DNA of 64,000 nt from JAEZBP01 sp963832725. GTDB taxonomy: Bacteria > Myxococcota_A > Polyangia > Polyangiales > Sandaracinaceae. How positions within the stretch are numbered: position 1 is the first letter of the stretch; each line of letters opens with the position of its first letter. Location: positions 682,001-746,000 of the forward strand of contig CAWHVG010000002.1 in the NCBI GenBank assembly GCA_963832725.1, given 5' to 3'. Positions 17,489-27,129 of the stretch are shown one piece after another. The notes beneath the pieces were generated by a model that worked only from the letters and a program-made list of their open reading frames with translations, ran no database searches and had not been told where the DNA came from. A program made the translations under genes and the position numbers.

Positions 17489-18124
17489 TTGGTCATGCTG
17501 GTTTTCTCGAGCGTCGGGTGCTCTCGGTTTGGCATCACGGACGCGGCGCAGCGCATCGCGTTCGACCGTGGATGCGATCCGAGGGAGTTGACGATTCTGG
17601 AGGGTTATCGCGCCGCCTACGAGGTGAGCGGTTGCGGTGACACGGCAGTCTACGAGTGCGCCGACGGTCACTGCCATCCCGCCGCCGGACATACCGCGCC
17701 GAACAGCATCGTGGCCCGAGCTCAGTCGGAAGTGAGGAGCCACGAGAGCAGTGTGCTCGCCTGCACTCGAGGGCGCCCGGTGACCGTGCAGCTGATGTTC
17801 GATGCATCCGGAGAGGTCGAGATCCCGGAGTCTTCATCGTTCATACCGGAGCAAAGCAGGGATGTTCGAATTTGCGTCGCGCGGGTGCTCTGGGAGTCGA
17901 TTTCGCTGGGTTCCATCGGCAGCCGCCTCTTGTTGAGCGCGCGGTTCGGCGAACCTCATCACCCTGCGAACGAGACTGGAGTCGCCGATACGGCAGGATC
18001 TTCTTCTCCATCCGAAGCTGGGGCTCAGGACCAGGATACCGACGAAGTGCAGCCCGAACCGAAAGGTTCGATCGATGCTGTCGGGGCGGACCAGGGCGCG
18101 ACGGAGCCGACGCAGCAGCCCTGA
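17489..18124 (+). CDS. Hypothetical lipoprotein
   Basis: The frame starts at TTG 17489 (ATG 17495 is the alternative) and gives 211 residues. A short hydrophobic stretch ends in SSVGC, a possible lipobox, although the signal is unusually short and lacks a basic start. The mature part contains five further Cys residues (GCDPREL, SGCGDTAVYECADGHC) and a beta-rich segment (PVTVQLMFDASGEVEIPE) that recalls the TonB/AgmX C-terminal fold. The C-terminus is acidic and disordered. Its GC content is lower than in neighbouring genes. No family is named. Confidence 0.6.
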   Translation: MVMLVFSSVGCSRFGITDAAQRIAFDRGCDPRELTILEGYRAAYEVSGCGDTAVYECADGHCHPAAGHTAPNSIVARAQSEVRSHESSVLACTRGRPVTVQLMFDASGEVEIPESSSFIPEQSRDVRICVARVLWESISLGSIGSRLLLSARFGEPHHPANETGVADTAGSSSPSEAGAQDQDTDEVQPEPKGSIDAVGADQGATEPTQQP

Positions 18125-18149
18125 CGTCAGCGTGCGATCGGCGAGCGGA

Positions 18150-18368
18150 AGTCCGCGAGGTCCGCCGGGCGATCGGTAGCGACCTGCAGTTCGACTCGAC
18201 ACCATACTCCCCACGGCGCTCGTCGATGAAGGCCATCATCGCGTGCCTGGTCGAAGTACCCCGACGCGTTGCGCAGGATCTCGTTCGCGCGCATCAGCTT
18301 TCGGTCCGCTCCAGCTCGGCGAGGCGCTCACGCTCCCGACTCGTGAGCCCAGGGGCGAGGATTCCGTC
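18150..18368 (-). pseudogene. IS3-family transposase remnant (OrfA end and OrfB start)
   Basis: Minus-strand reading gives APGLTSRERERLAELERTE, then in a shifted frame KLMRANEILRNASGYFDQA, the conserved coiled-coil end of IS3-type OrfA. At 18239 an ATG opens MMAFIDERRGEYGVESNC, RSLPIA, the typical OrfB start (normally MMAFIDEHRxxYGVEPIC). The catalytic core is missing. The scrap abuts the hipA stop codon, so an insertion may once have sat at the operon end. Confidence 0.75.
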
Positions 18369-19618
18369 AGCCTAGACTGCCGGCCTCTCGCAGGAGGGGG
18401 ACCCGCTGCCAGTGCTCGATGATCTCACGGCGCTGCGCGTCGTTTGGCATGTGCGGCGCCATCGCGGTCGCGAACGTCTCACGAGCCCGGGTGATCGTCT
18501 GCGCTGCCGCGGCGACCGTCTCGTCCGCGCTCGTCCCCACCTTCTTTGCCAGCCACCGAATGCGGGCTGAATCGATCTCTCCGGGATGACGAGTGCCGGC
18601 GAGTTTCAGCGCCAGCTCGCGATCGTGTTGCGGCCAGGCGACCGTGCAAACCTGATCGTAAACCGGCGAAAGAAGCGGCGTTCGCCCATCGGGATAGAAT
18701 CAGGGACCAGTTCTTGAGGTGGGCGTCGTGGTTCCCGCTGGCAATCACGAAGGCCAGGCGGCGGATCAGTTCGAAGTATGCTTCCTCACCGACAATTGTC
18801 CTCACGAGGAGGGCTATGGCCTCGATCTTGGAGTCGTACTTGTAGCGTCCATTGCCCCGCGGCGGCCTCGTCTTGTCCATCACTTGCGCGAAGTCCTCCT
18901 GGTGGACGCGAGCTGCGCCCTTGGGGCGATCGAAGCGACGCACCGCGAGGACGGGCGAGCCCTCAGGAGCATGCTGGCGCGGTAGACCCTCGAGCGCGTC
19001 GGCATCGCGCAACCGGGTCTGGGGGACATCGAGCCCGCAGGCGCGGGCCCACTCCATCGTCGCATACTCGTTCTCGACGAGGTGGGCGTAGGAGGCAGTG
19101 CCGAGCTTGACGATCCAGTCCCCGTGCACGCCGTGGCCCGGAAGCGTCAGACGATCCCCTTTCGCCAGCATCGAGAACTTGAGCTGGACCCCGGCCAACG
19201 AGAATCGGAGGCCGGCATGCTCGTCGCCCGTTCCTGCATCGGATGGCTCGGTCGACACTGGCTGAGGGACCGGGCGCTCCGGGCGGGGACGTAGGCGGAC
19301 AGCACCGGGGAGGTCGTCTCCGAGAGCCGCGAGCAGGGAGAGGTCGTCTCCGGCCACCGTGTCCCCTAGCGAGCGCTCGAGCACGCCTCGCAGAGCGCCT
19401 TCGGGGAGCAGGTTGGCGAAGTAGCCCGGAAGGGCTCCCGCCGCATTGCCCGAGTACATCTTCGAGAGGTCGTCTTCGAACGCCTGACCGAGCACGGGCC
19501 GCATCGGGTCGTCGCGGTACGTCGCCTCGAACCGAAACGAGACGAGCCCATCGTCGCGCGCCGCGAGCACGCCAACGGGAAGCTCCGACAGCAAGACGTC
19601 GTAGCGTCGCTCGCTCAT
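18367..19618 (-). pseudogene. hipA: HipA-family Ser/Thr kinase, frameshifted
   Basis: N-terminal HipA domain: SELPVGVLAARDDGLVSFRF, NAAGALPGYFANLLPEGALR. C-terminal kinase domain: SLAGVQLKFSML, WIVKL with ATP-binding Lys171, VLAVRRFDR and GNHDAHLKNWSL with catalytic Asp298. At 18697-18701 (plus GAATC) one extra base breaks the frame; deletion restores YPDGRTPLLSPVYDQV and a full C-terminus ending at the TGA 18367-18369, corrected length about 416 residues. HipA kinases phosphorylate tRNA synthetases and arrest growth. The ATG overlaps the DUF262 stop (ATGA), so the two are one operon. No HipB-type HTH antitoxin is present. Confidence 0.85.
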
Positions 19619-21245
19619 TGGGCGGCCTCTTCATCCACTTTCGCCAGGAGGTGGCGGATCGACGGACGATCGTGATCGGAACGCGACCAGCCAGCGTAGC
19701 GGTCGGCCGTTTCCCGCACCGCCCGCCGCAGGTCTGCCTCGCGGGAAGAGAGGAAGGCGTCCTCGTCCCCGTGGGCGAGCGCGGCCGCGCCGTCCGGCGA
19801 GATGAGATGCGAGGCCAGCAGCTCGGAGCTCGCGTGTGCGATCGCGATGCGCAGGTCCGAGGGTTTGAGCGGCGGGTGGAGCAGACGCCCCCACGGCGCC
19901 GTGCGTTGCGCAGCAGACGACCGTCCGGACAGCACCGGCGCGAACGCTTCCCGGTCGTGGGTCTCGATCAGCGCCGCCAGGTCGAATCTCGGATCCATCC
20001 CGGAGCTCGCGCGGGCCCGCATGCGCCATCGCCAAGAGCGCGAGCCTGGTACGAGCCGCCCTCGCATCGAACCGAGCGCCCAAATCGATCTCCGCCGCCG
20101 GTCCCCTGGGCACGAGGGCCAGGAGCTCCTGGAGGGACTCCTCTTCGTCGCCGCTGATCCGTTCGACCGATCGACGCAGGAGCGTGCGGTGGTCCAGGCT
20201 GGCTTCGCCCACGAAGCTCCGCCAGACCCAACGCGCCAGGAGCGTGCGCGACCGCGCGCTCGGTTCCGGATGGAGCGCTGCGAAGCGGGTCAGGGGCGGC
20301 AACACCGTCGAGCTCGGCAGGAGCTGGAGGTGGGGGATCCCGGCGTCGTGCCGCAGGAACGAGAGAACGCGCCGGAGCGCCGGCAACGCATCCGCGGCGG
20401 CGTCGGCGACGAGGTCGCAGTGCTTCGACATCAGCTCGCCCGGGCTGCGGGTGGGGTCGAGACCTCGCAGCGCGAAGAGGCATCGCAAGAGCGTGTCCTC
20501 ATCGGGGCGGCCGAGACCGACCGCCGTGAGCTCTTCCGAGAGCTCCTGAAGCGTGGTCGGACGGGCTCCCGGCGCGCCGAAGAGCGCGGCGTGGACCTCT
20601 TTCCAGTCGAGACCGACCCCTGCGCGGTTGCTCCGGAGGAGGATCTCGCGGAGCGTGTCTTCGTCGTCCGTTCGGATGACGTAGAACGGCACCACGTACT
20701 CACGAACACGTTTGCCTGCTTCGATGGCCCGCTCGAATCCACCCCTCGTTGTCGCGGCCCGACCAGGTGAGCGCCCAGCGGAGCAGCCGGACAGAGTCGG
20801 AGAGGAGCGGACCGGGGACCCACGCTTCCGGCACCTGCTCGCTCGGTGTCGGGCTGCGGAACGTGTTCGTCGCCACGTCGAAGTAGACGACGTACGGATT
20901 GTCGGGTCGCGCCGGGAGCGGAAGCGGGCGCGTCAGCGCGGCGGTGAGGGCCGTGAGACGTTGCTGACCATCGACGACCCACCATGCCGTCCGGGTCTCG
21001 GGGGCGTCGACGGCGATCGGCCCGATGTGGACCCGTCCGGCGTCGGCGGCGTGCTCCCAGAGCAGAAGTGAGCCGATCGGGTAGCCGCGCAGAATGCTGT
21101 CGAAGAGCTCGATGACGTGGCGTTCGCCCCACTTGAGCCCTCGGTGGAACGACGGCACGCGCACTTCCCCTTCCCGGGCCCGGAGCACCAGCTCCTCCAC
21201 CGTCAGCGCGCGCACCTCCGAGCGCCTCTCGAGCGTGTTGCTCAT
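19615..21245 (-). pseudogene. DUF262 (GmrS/ParB-like) protein, twice frameshifted
   Basis: The N-terminus has VPSFHRGLKWGERHVIELFD, SILRGYPIGSLLLW and VVDGQQRLTAL (DGQQR at residues 92-96), the DUF262 hallmark shared with GmrSD-type restriction proteins. Two one-base insertions split the gene, at 20735-20739 and 19984-19988 (both plus GAATC). Removing each gives EGWIERAIEAGKRVREYV and ELRDGSEIDLAALIETHD, and a 542-residue protein. The ATG at 21245 fits the family start. It precedes hipA with a 4-bp overlap. Whether it acts as nuclease, regulator or antitoxin here is unknown. Confidence 0.8.
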
Positions 21246-21260
21246 CGCCGTCAGCCTACT

Positions 21261-21278
21261 TGCGTGGCTTGTCACGCA
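21261..21278. promoter_or_regulatory. Inverted repeat upstream of the DUF262-hipA operon
   Basis: tgcgtg-gcttgt-cacgca is a perfect 6-bp inverted repeat with a 6-base spacer, 16 bases upstream of the DUF262 ATG. Toxin-antitoxin operons are usually autorepressed through such sites. The binding protein is not identifiable; the operon has no obvious HTH protein. Confidence 0.4.
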
Positions 21279-21387
21279 CCAATTCGGCGGACGGCCCGGG
21301 TCACTGCGACTCTGGACGCGGTCGATATCCGAGCGGTCTTTGGGCAGCGGCGCACTTGGGCTTCGGGGGGCGCGCGAGGTGGACGGA

Positions 21388-23452
21388 TCAGCGGCGCACT
21401 TGGGCCTCGGCGGAGCCGACGTTGCCGGCCGCGTCGGTGGCGCGCACGGCCACGATGTGGACGCCGCTCGCGAGCGGGGTGAGGTCGATCTGGAAGCGCT
21501 CGTCCGCCGTGTCGAAGAGGTCGTCGATCGGGAAGAGCGGGTGCCATTCGCCGCCGTCGAACGCCACCTCGAGCTGCGCGATGGGGCCCAGCGAGTCCAC
21601 CGCCCGGCCGCTCAGCCGGTTGCCTGCCTCGCGGAGCGCCTCGATGACCGGCGCGTGGTTGTCGACCCGGATGGGATCGCTGTCGGCGGTGTGGCGTAGG
21701 GTGAGCGCGTTCGGGTTGTCGAGCTCGTCGCTCGCCTCGACCTGCACGACGTAGAAGCCGTCCGGCACCGACTCGGTGTTCCACGTGTAGTGGTCTTCGG
21801 TGAGGGTCTCGTCCTGGCGCAGGAGATCGCGCCACACGCTCTGGTCCTCGCGCCGGAAGCGCAGGCGATAGCGGATGCGGTCTCCGTCGGCGTTGTCGGC
21901 GCTCCAGGCGAGCTTGTAGCGCGCGGAGGGCGGCGGGACGTGGTCCTGGCGCTCGGCGCGCATGCGCTTGGTGGCGGCGTCGTTCTCGCCCTCGATGTGC
22001 ACGTCGCTGACGTAGGGCCGCTGGTTCTGGGGCAGGAAGTAGGCGGTGACGGCCCGCAGGACGGCGTTCGGATCGCGCTCGAAGCGCGCGCGGATCTGGA
22101 GGAAGCGCGCCTGAGGAGAGCGGATCGGCCCCGGCTGGCTCAGGTCGCTCGACCACTCGCTCCAGGTCTCGTCGGGCCGCTCGGTGTTGCCCGAGCGCGT
22201 GGAGACGAGGAGCGAGCCGTCGCCGCGCCAGGCGAGCTCGCCCCAGCGCGCGGAGAAGCGCGCGTCGAGCACCTTGCTCTGCCAGATGGCGTCCCGCGGG
22301 CGGGCGTCGGTGATGCGGTAGACGGCCGCGCCGTCGCCGGTGACGAAGAAGGGCGCGCCGCCGGCGGTGTGCACGCCGAGGACCTGCCGCTCGTCGACGT
22401 CGATCCAGGTGGAGCTGCTGCGGTCGGGGTTCACGCGGACGATCAGCCCGTCGTCGCCGACGCCGCCGACGATGGTGCCGTCGTCGAGCAGCTCGAGGCT
22501 GGTGATGTGGCCGTGCTCGCGCTCGTAGACGCGCTCGGTGCGGCCGTCCGCGGTTACTCGGAAGATGCGGCCCTTGCCCGGGCTCGGACGCGGCGCGCGC
22601 GACGCGGTGGAGGAGCGGTCGTGGCTCGTCGCCGAGGCGATCCGCGGCGGATCGGGGAACTCGTTGGCGCCGACCGCGAGCTCGTCGCCGTGGGCTGCCA
22701 GCGCGGTGATCTCGTTGCCGGGGAAGTCGTAGACGATGCTGACGTGACCGGGCGCGGTGATGCGGGCCACCACGGCGTCGTCGCTGGTGCCGGCGTAGAT
22801 CGAATCCGTCGCCGCCGAGGGCGAGGCTCATCACGTGCGCCGCCGGCGAATCCCAGAGCACGGTGGCGCGCCCCTGCCGGTCGATGCCGTAGACCTTTCC
22901 TTCCGGTCCGGTGCCGGCGAAGAGGGTGTGCCGCGCCGGATCCCAGGCCAGTGCCCACACACTCTCGGTGTCGTCGAGGCGGACCAGCTCGCTGGCCTGT
23001 CCATCGGCGCCGATCGTGTAGATGCGGCCTTCGGGGAGGGTGCCGGCGTAGAGCGTTCCGTCGTCGCCGAGGGCCAGCGAGGCCACCAGGAGCTGCCCGG
23101 TCTCCGCGAAGGGCTCCACCCGCTCGCCGCGCAGGCGGAAGACTCGGCCGTCGTTGCCGGTGCCGAGATAGATGGTGCCGTCGCCGGCGCGCGCCGAGGA
23201 GTAGATGAGCGGGACGTCGTCTGGCAGGGCAATCCGCTGGAGCGCGGCGCCCGTCTCCACGCGGCCGTCGGAGCGGACGGTGGTGTGGATCAGCTCGCCC
23301 GCCGAGAGCGCGTCGGCGTCGTCGAGCACGAAGCGCTCGGTGGAGATGGCGCCGGCCGAGCCGGTGAAGATCAGCGCCAGAGAGAGCGCGCTCGACGCGA
23401 GCACGAGCGCCGCGGCGCGGGCGCCTCGCGAGTGGATCGGTGCGCCTTTCAC
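21388..23452 (-). pseudogene. Secreted beta-propeller protein with Fn3-like C-terminal domains, frameshifted
   Basis: From GTG 23452 (GGAGG 11 bases upstream) a signal segment (AAALVLASSALSLALIF) leads into propeller blades: IYLGTGNDGRVFRLRG, LYAGTLPEGRIYTIG, LFAGTGPEGKVYGIDRQG. At 22802-22806 an extra base (plus GAATC) breaks the frame. Removing it gives GDGSIYAGTSDDAVVARI, and the propeller continues (IVGGVGDDGLIVRV), followed by Fn3/Ig-like domains (YKLAWSADNADGDRIRYRL, FYVVQVEASDELDN, VHIVAVRATDAAGNVGSA). Corrected length is about 687 residues. It follows the S55 protease gene by 74 bp on the same strand and is probably its operon partner in the periplasm. Confidence 0.8.
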
Positions 23453-23526
23453 GGCCGTGGCGTCCTCCGCACGTGGAGCTCGACGCGGGCGTTTCCGTTC
23501 ACGACCTGGTCGAGCTCGATGCTGTG

Positions 23527-25316
23527 TCAATCGGTGGTGACGAAGGGGCGATTGCGGTCGCCGTCGTTGCGAAGCTGGAGGGTGTCGAGGGCCGAGCGCG
23601 GCAGGTCGTGGACGACGTGCCCGCCGAAGCGCAGGCCGCGCGAGGGCATCTCGATCGAGACGACCATCGAGGTCCGCGGGTAGCGCTCGTGGACGGTCGC
23701 CAAGAGCTCCTCCAGCGAGCGCGCGGTGGGGTGCTCAATCGTCGCCGAGCCGCCGCCTTCGACCTCGATCTCGACGTCCTCGCCTGCGGCGCGCTCGGGG
23801 ATGACCACCGGCACGATGCGGACCTCTTCGGGTTGCCCGTAGCGGCGGAGCACCACGCGGACCGGCACCGTCGCGCCCGGATCGACCTCGCGGGCGGCCA
23901 CCGACGCGTCGACGATGCGCACCGTCTCCCGCGCGAAGCGCAAATCGAGATCGACCTCGATCCGCGTCGCCCGCGCCTCCTCGAAGGGGTTGCCGTAGAT
24001 CATCTCGAGGATCGTGAAGAGGCGGAGCTGGGCCAAGGCCGCGGCGTTGGCGGCGCCGGCGTGGCTGAACCCGCGAATCGACCACCTCGACCGGGTCGTG
24101 GCGGCCGGCGATCCAGACGCGGCTCGTCGCCTCGAACATGACGTCTGCGTTGTCCGCAGCGGTCGCACCCACGGCGTTGTTGATGGTGGCGTTGAGGAGG
24201 ACGGGCGTGAGCACGCGATGGCTGGCCACCTCGACGTGCCACTCGTCGCGCGGCGCGCCGGGCACACCGTGGACGCGCACCGTGACGTCGACCGTGGCCG
24301 GGTCCACGCTCGTGTCGAGCACGATGCCGGACTGCCGGTCGTGCACGAGCGCGCCGAGCGGTCGCACCGGCTCGCCGATCTTGAACGATCGCGAGACGCT
24401 GGTGAGCACGTGCAGGACGCGCGTCACCGCCACCGGCAAGCCCGTCTCGCCGGCGTTGAGCATCGGGTGCCCGAACGCGACCGCCCGTGCGCCGTCGACG
24501 TGGGTCACCGTCCCCACGGCCGTGGCGGCGATGTCGCCGCGCGAGAGCTGCACGCCGACCGAGCTCCCGTCCTGGTAGCGCCGCGGCGCGCCGGGCCGGA
24601 CCTCGCCTTCGCCCGCGCCGCCCGCTTGCAGGACGGAGAGCCCGAACCCGCCGAGCTGCCCCTCGAGCATGCGTACCGTGTCGTCGCCGAGGCCGCCGAT
24701 CAGGAGCGGGGTCGCCGCCGGCTGGAGGGTCGACGTCGAGGGCTGCCCCGCGATGCCGACCGCGGCCGCGTGGGCTTCGAGCGCGGTGGTCGCCGTGACC
24801 GGATCGCGGCCGAGATAGGGCGCCAAGCCGGCCACCCGCGCGCGCCGCCGTCGCGAAGGCTGCTGCGCGCGCTGCGGCAGCGGCGCACCGGGGAACGCGC
24901 CGGGCCGCACCGGCCTCTGCATCTCGGCCAGCATGTTGCGGATCGGCGTCACCCCCGCGATCGGATCGCGGCTGAAGGGCCAGCCGTAGGCGTACGCGCC
25001 CGCGAGCCGGCCGTCGAGGTACACAGGGCTGCCGCTCATCCCGGCCACCACGTTGGCCTGCTCGAGGATCGGGTGCTCGGTCCGGATGAGGATCAGAATC
25101 CTGGTCGGGTCGGAAGTTGTGGAGGACGTCGATGACCTCGACGTCGAAGCGCTCGGGCGTGGTCCCGCGAAAGACCGTCAGGCCGTAGCCGCGCATCCCG
25201 GGACGGATCTCGTCGACCCCGATGAGCTCGGTCGTGCCGCGCACCTGCCCCACGGCGACGGCCGAGATCAGCAGCGCCGCGGTGACCAGGACGACGAGAG
25301 CGTGACGCCGCCGCAC
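23527..25316 (-). pseudogene. SpoIVB-type S55 peptidase-domain protein, twice frameshifted
   Basis: After an N-terminal membrane segment (HALVVLVTAALLISAVAVG) comes IGVDEIRPGMRGYGLTVFRG and VVAGMSGSPVYLDGRLAGAY, the S55/SpoIVB core with the nucleophile Ser in GMSGSP. VAFGHPMLNAGETGLPV supplies the conserved His region. One-base insertions at 25096-25100 and 24075-24079 (both plus GAATC) split the gene; removal gives DQDLILIRTEHPI and VEVVDRGFSHAGAANA. Corrected length is about 595 residues. GTG 25316 is the chosen start. S55 proteases act in signalling across membranes; here the substrate may be the co-encoded propeller protein (inference). Confidence 0.85.
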
Positions 25317-25496
25317 TAGATGTCCGAGGCGGAAGTCGCGACCGGTATGGCCGAGCGATCGGCGTTGAGATCGGGTGTGCGCCACCGCAGGAAATGCAAA
25401 GCATTTTCGAGGAGGCTCGCGCTTGAGATCGACGTCGAGAGCCGGCCAGACCGTGTTGCGATCTCCGCGGAGGACATCTTGCCGAGGTCTCTCTCT

Positions 25497-26009
25497 CTAC
25501 TCCGCCGGGATCGCCTCTGCCTCGCCGTCCGTCAGCGATCGCAAGAGGTCCCACAGCGACTCGATGGCGAAGGGCTTCGGCAGCACCGCGACCACACCGG
25601 CCAGGCGGGCCGCCAGTCGTGCCTCTTCGCTGTCCTCGTCCGACATCAGCACGACCGGGATGGCGCCGTGGCGCTCCTTGATGGCGCGGGCCAGCTCGAC
25701 GCCGTTCATCCCGGGGAGCGAATCGTCCACGAGCACCAGATCGACGGGCCACTGGCTCATCAGCTCGAGGGCGGCCTCGCCCGAGCTGGTCCCGACCACA
25801 CGGTTGCCGCGGACGGTCAGCGTGCGCGCGAGGCGCCACTGGAGATCGGGATCGTCCTCGACCACGAGCACGCCGCGCTCGCGCACCGGATCGACGGCCG
25901 CCATCGCGCGTCGCGCCATCGTCTGCGGGTCGACGGATGCGGCCAGCAGGGCCGGATCGCTCCTTCGAGGCAGGGGAGGCACGGTGCTGTCGCGTAGGTC
26001 TTCGCTCAT
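25497..26009 (-). CDS. Response regulator receiver protein
   Basis: The 170-residue protein consists of a disordered N-terminus of about 45 residues and one REC domain. Acidic pocket VLVVEDDPDLQ, phosphoacceptor Asp in VDLVLVDDSLPGMNG, switch Ser in VLMSDED and Lys in LPKPF are all present. There is no output domain, so it probably signals by protein contact. ATG 26009 (MSEDLRDSTVPP) is preferred over an upstream start at 26153. No histidine kinase is adjacent. Confidence 0.85.
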   Translation of the reverse strand: MSEDLRDSTVPPLPRRSDPALLAASVDPQTMARRAMAAVDPVRERGVLVVEDDPDLQWRLARTLTVRGNRVVGTSSGEAALELMSQWPVDLVLVDDSLPGMNGVELARAIKERHGAIPVVLMSDEDSEEARLAARLAGVVAVLPKPFAIESLWDLLRSLTDGEAEAIPAE

Positions 26010-26283
26010 TCGCTTGCCCGATGGCCGCACGAGACGGATCCGATGGGGGAGTCGAAGACCGACTCGCCCTTCGGGATGACCCGCCGAGAACGCTCGAGGC
26101 GCCCGCTCATTCCAGAGCGAGCTGCTCGATGATAGGGAGAAGACTTTCGCCACGCAATCCCCGCCCCCCAGCGACCCGGCCGGAGGCGTTCTCGTCCGGG
26201 CACGGAGCTCCCGAGCGGCGGGGCTCCCTCGGCTCCGCCGAGCGTCGCTACCAATGCGGTTTTCGGGGCCGAGCCCCTCGGAT

Positions 26284-27033
26284 ATGCTGGCGGGCGTGCG
26301 ACCGCCTCCGCTTCCTCACCAGCTCGACGTCCTGCGCCGCATCCTCGCCGAAGCCGCAGATCACGCCGCCAAGCCGGCGCCGGCGGTGGTCTTCGACCTG
26401 GACGCGACCCTCTTCGACAATCGGCCTCGCACGCTCGAGATCCTCATGGAGCTCCGCGAGGAGGTCGTCGAAGGGGACCCGGACCTCGCCGACGCGCTCC
26501 TCTCCCTGGAGGTGGACCGCATCCACTACCTCCTGACGGACACGTTGAAGGAGTGCGGCGTCTACCGCGCGGACCTGGTGAAGCACATCAGCGCCTACTG
26601 GCACGAGCGCTTCTTCACCGACGAGTACGTGGCCTGCGACGTGGCGTTGGAGGGGGCGCCGGAGTACGTGCGCGCTTGCTACGAGGCGGGCGCCGTCATC
26701 GTCTACCTCACCGGTCGCGACATCCCCGGCATGCTGGCCGGTACCGTCGCCAAGTTGCGCGACGACGGCTTCCCCATCGCCGTGGCGGGCACCGAGCTGG
26801 TGCTCAAGCCGGATCCGAACATGAGCGATGAGGCGTTCAAGCGGACGGCGCTGCCCACGCTGGAGCGGGTCGGCGAGGTCATCGCGTTCTTCGACAACGA
26901 GCCGGCCAACTGCAACCTGGCCAAGGCCATGTTCCCGGACGCGACCGTCGTGCTGCTCGAGACGCAGAAGGTGCCGGGCGCGCCCGAGCCGGACGACGAC
27001 ATCGAGATCCTCGCCGACTTCCGCATCGATTGA
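26284..27033 (+). CDS. HAD-superfamily hydrolase
   Basis: A 249-residue cytosolic phosphohydrolase. Motif I is VVFDLDATLFDN (nucleophile and acid Asp), motif II VIVYLTGRD, Lys in LVLKPDPN and motif IV IAFFDNEPANCN. Substitution of the usual Gly by Ala in DxDAT is found in several HAD subfamilies. A helical cap lies between motifs I and II. The start is uncertain: ATG 26284, ATG 26254 and GTG 26296 are in frame and none has a strong ribosome site. The substrate is not predictable. Confidence 0.82.
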   Translation: MLAGVRPPPLPHQLDVLRRILAEAADHAAKPAPAVVFDLDATLFDNRPRTLEILMELREEVVEGDPDLADALLSLEVDRIHYLLTDTLKECGVYRADLVKHISAYWHERFFTDEYVACDVALEGAPEYVRACYEAGAVIVYLTGRDIPGMLAGTVAKLRDDGFPIAVAGTELVLKPDPNMSDEAFKRTALPTLERVGEVIAFFDNEPANCNLAKAMFPDATVVLLETQKVPGAPEPDDDIEILADFRID

Positions 27034-27129
27034 AGGTCGGTCGAGGGGTCTGCCGACACCTCTTCGTCGCCGGCGAGGCACGAGGCCACGCTTTTTGCCA
27101 ACGCGGCCGCCGTGTATCCTCCGCCCCCC

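Noticed and set aside
20735..20739. Programmed ribosomal frameshifting as the cause of the broken frames
   Set aside because: The sites lack slippery heptamers and downstream structures, occur in unrelated families and share a GATC-derived sequence instead.
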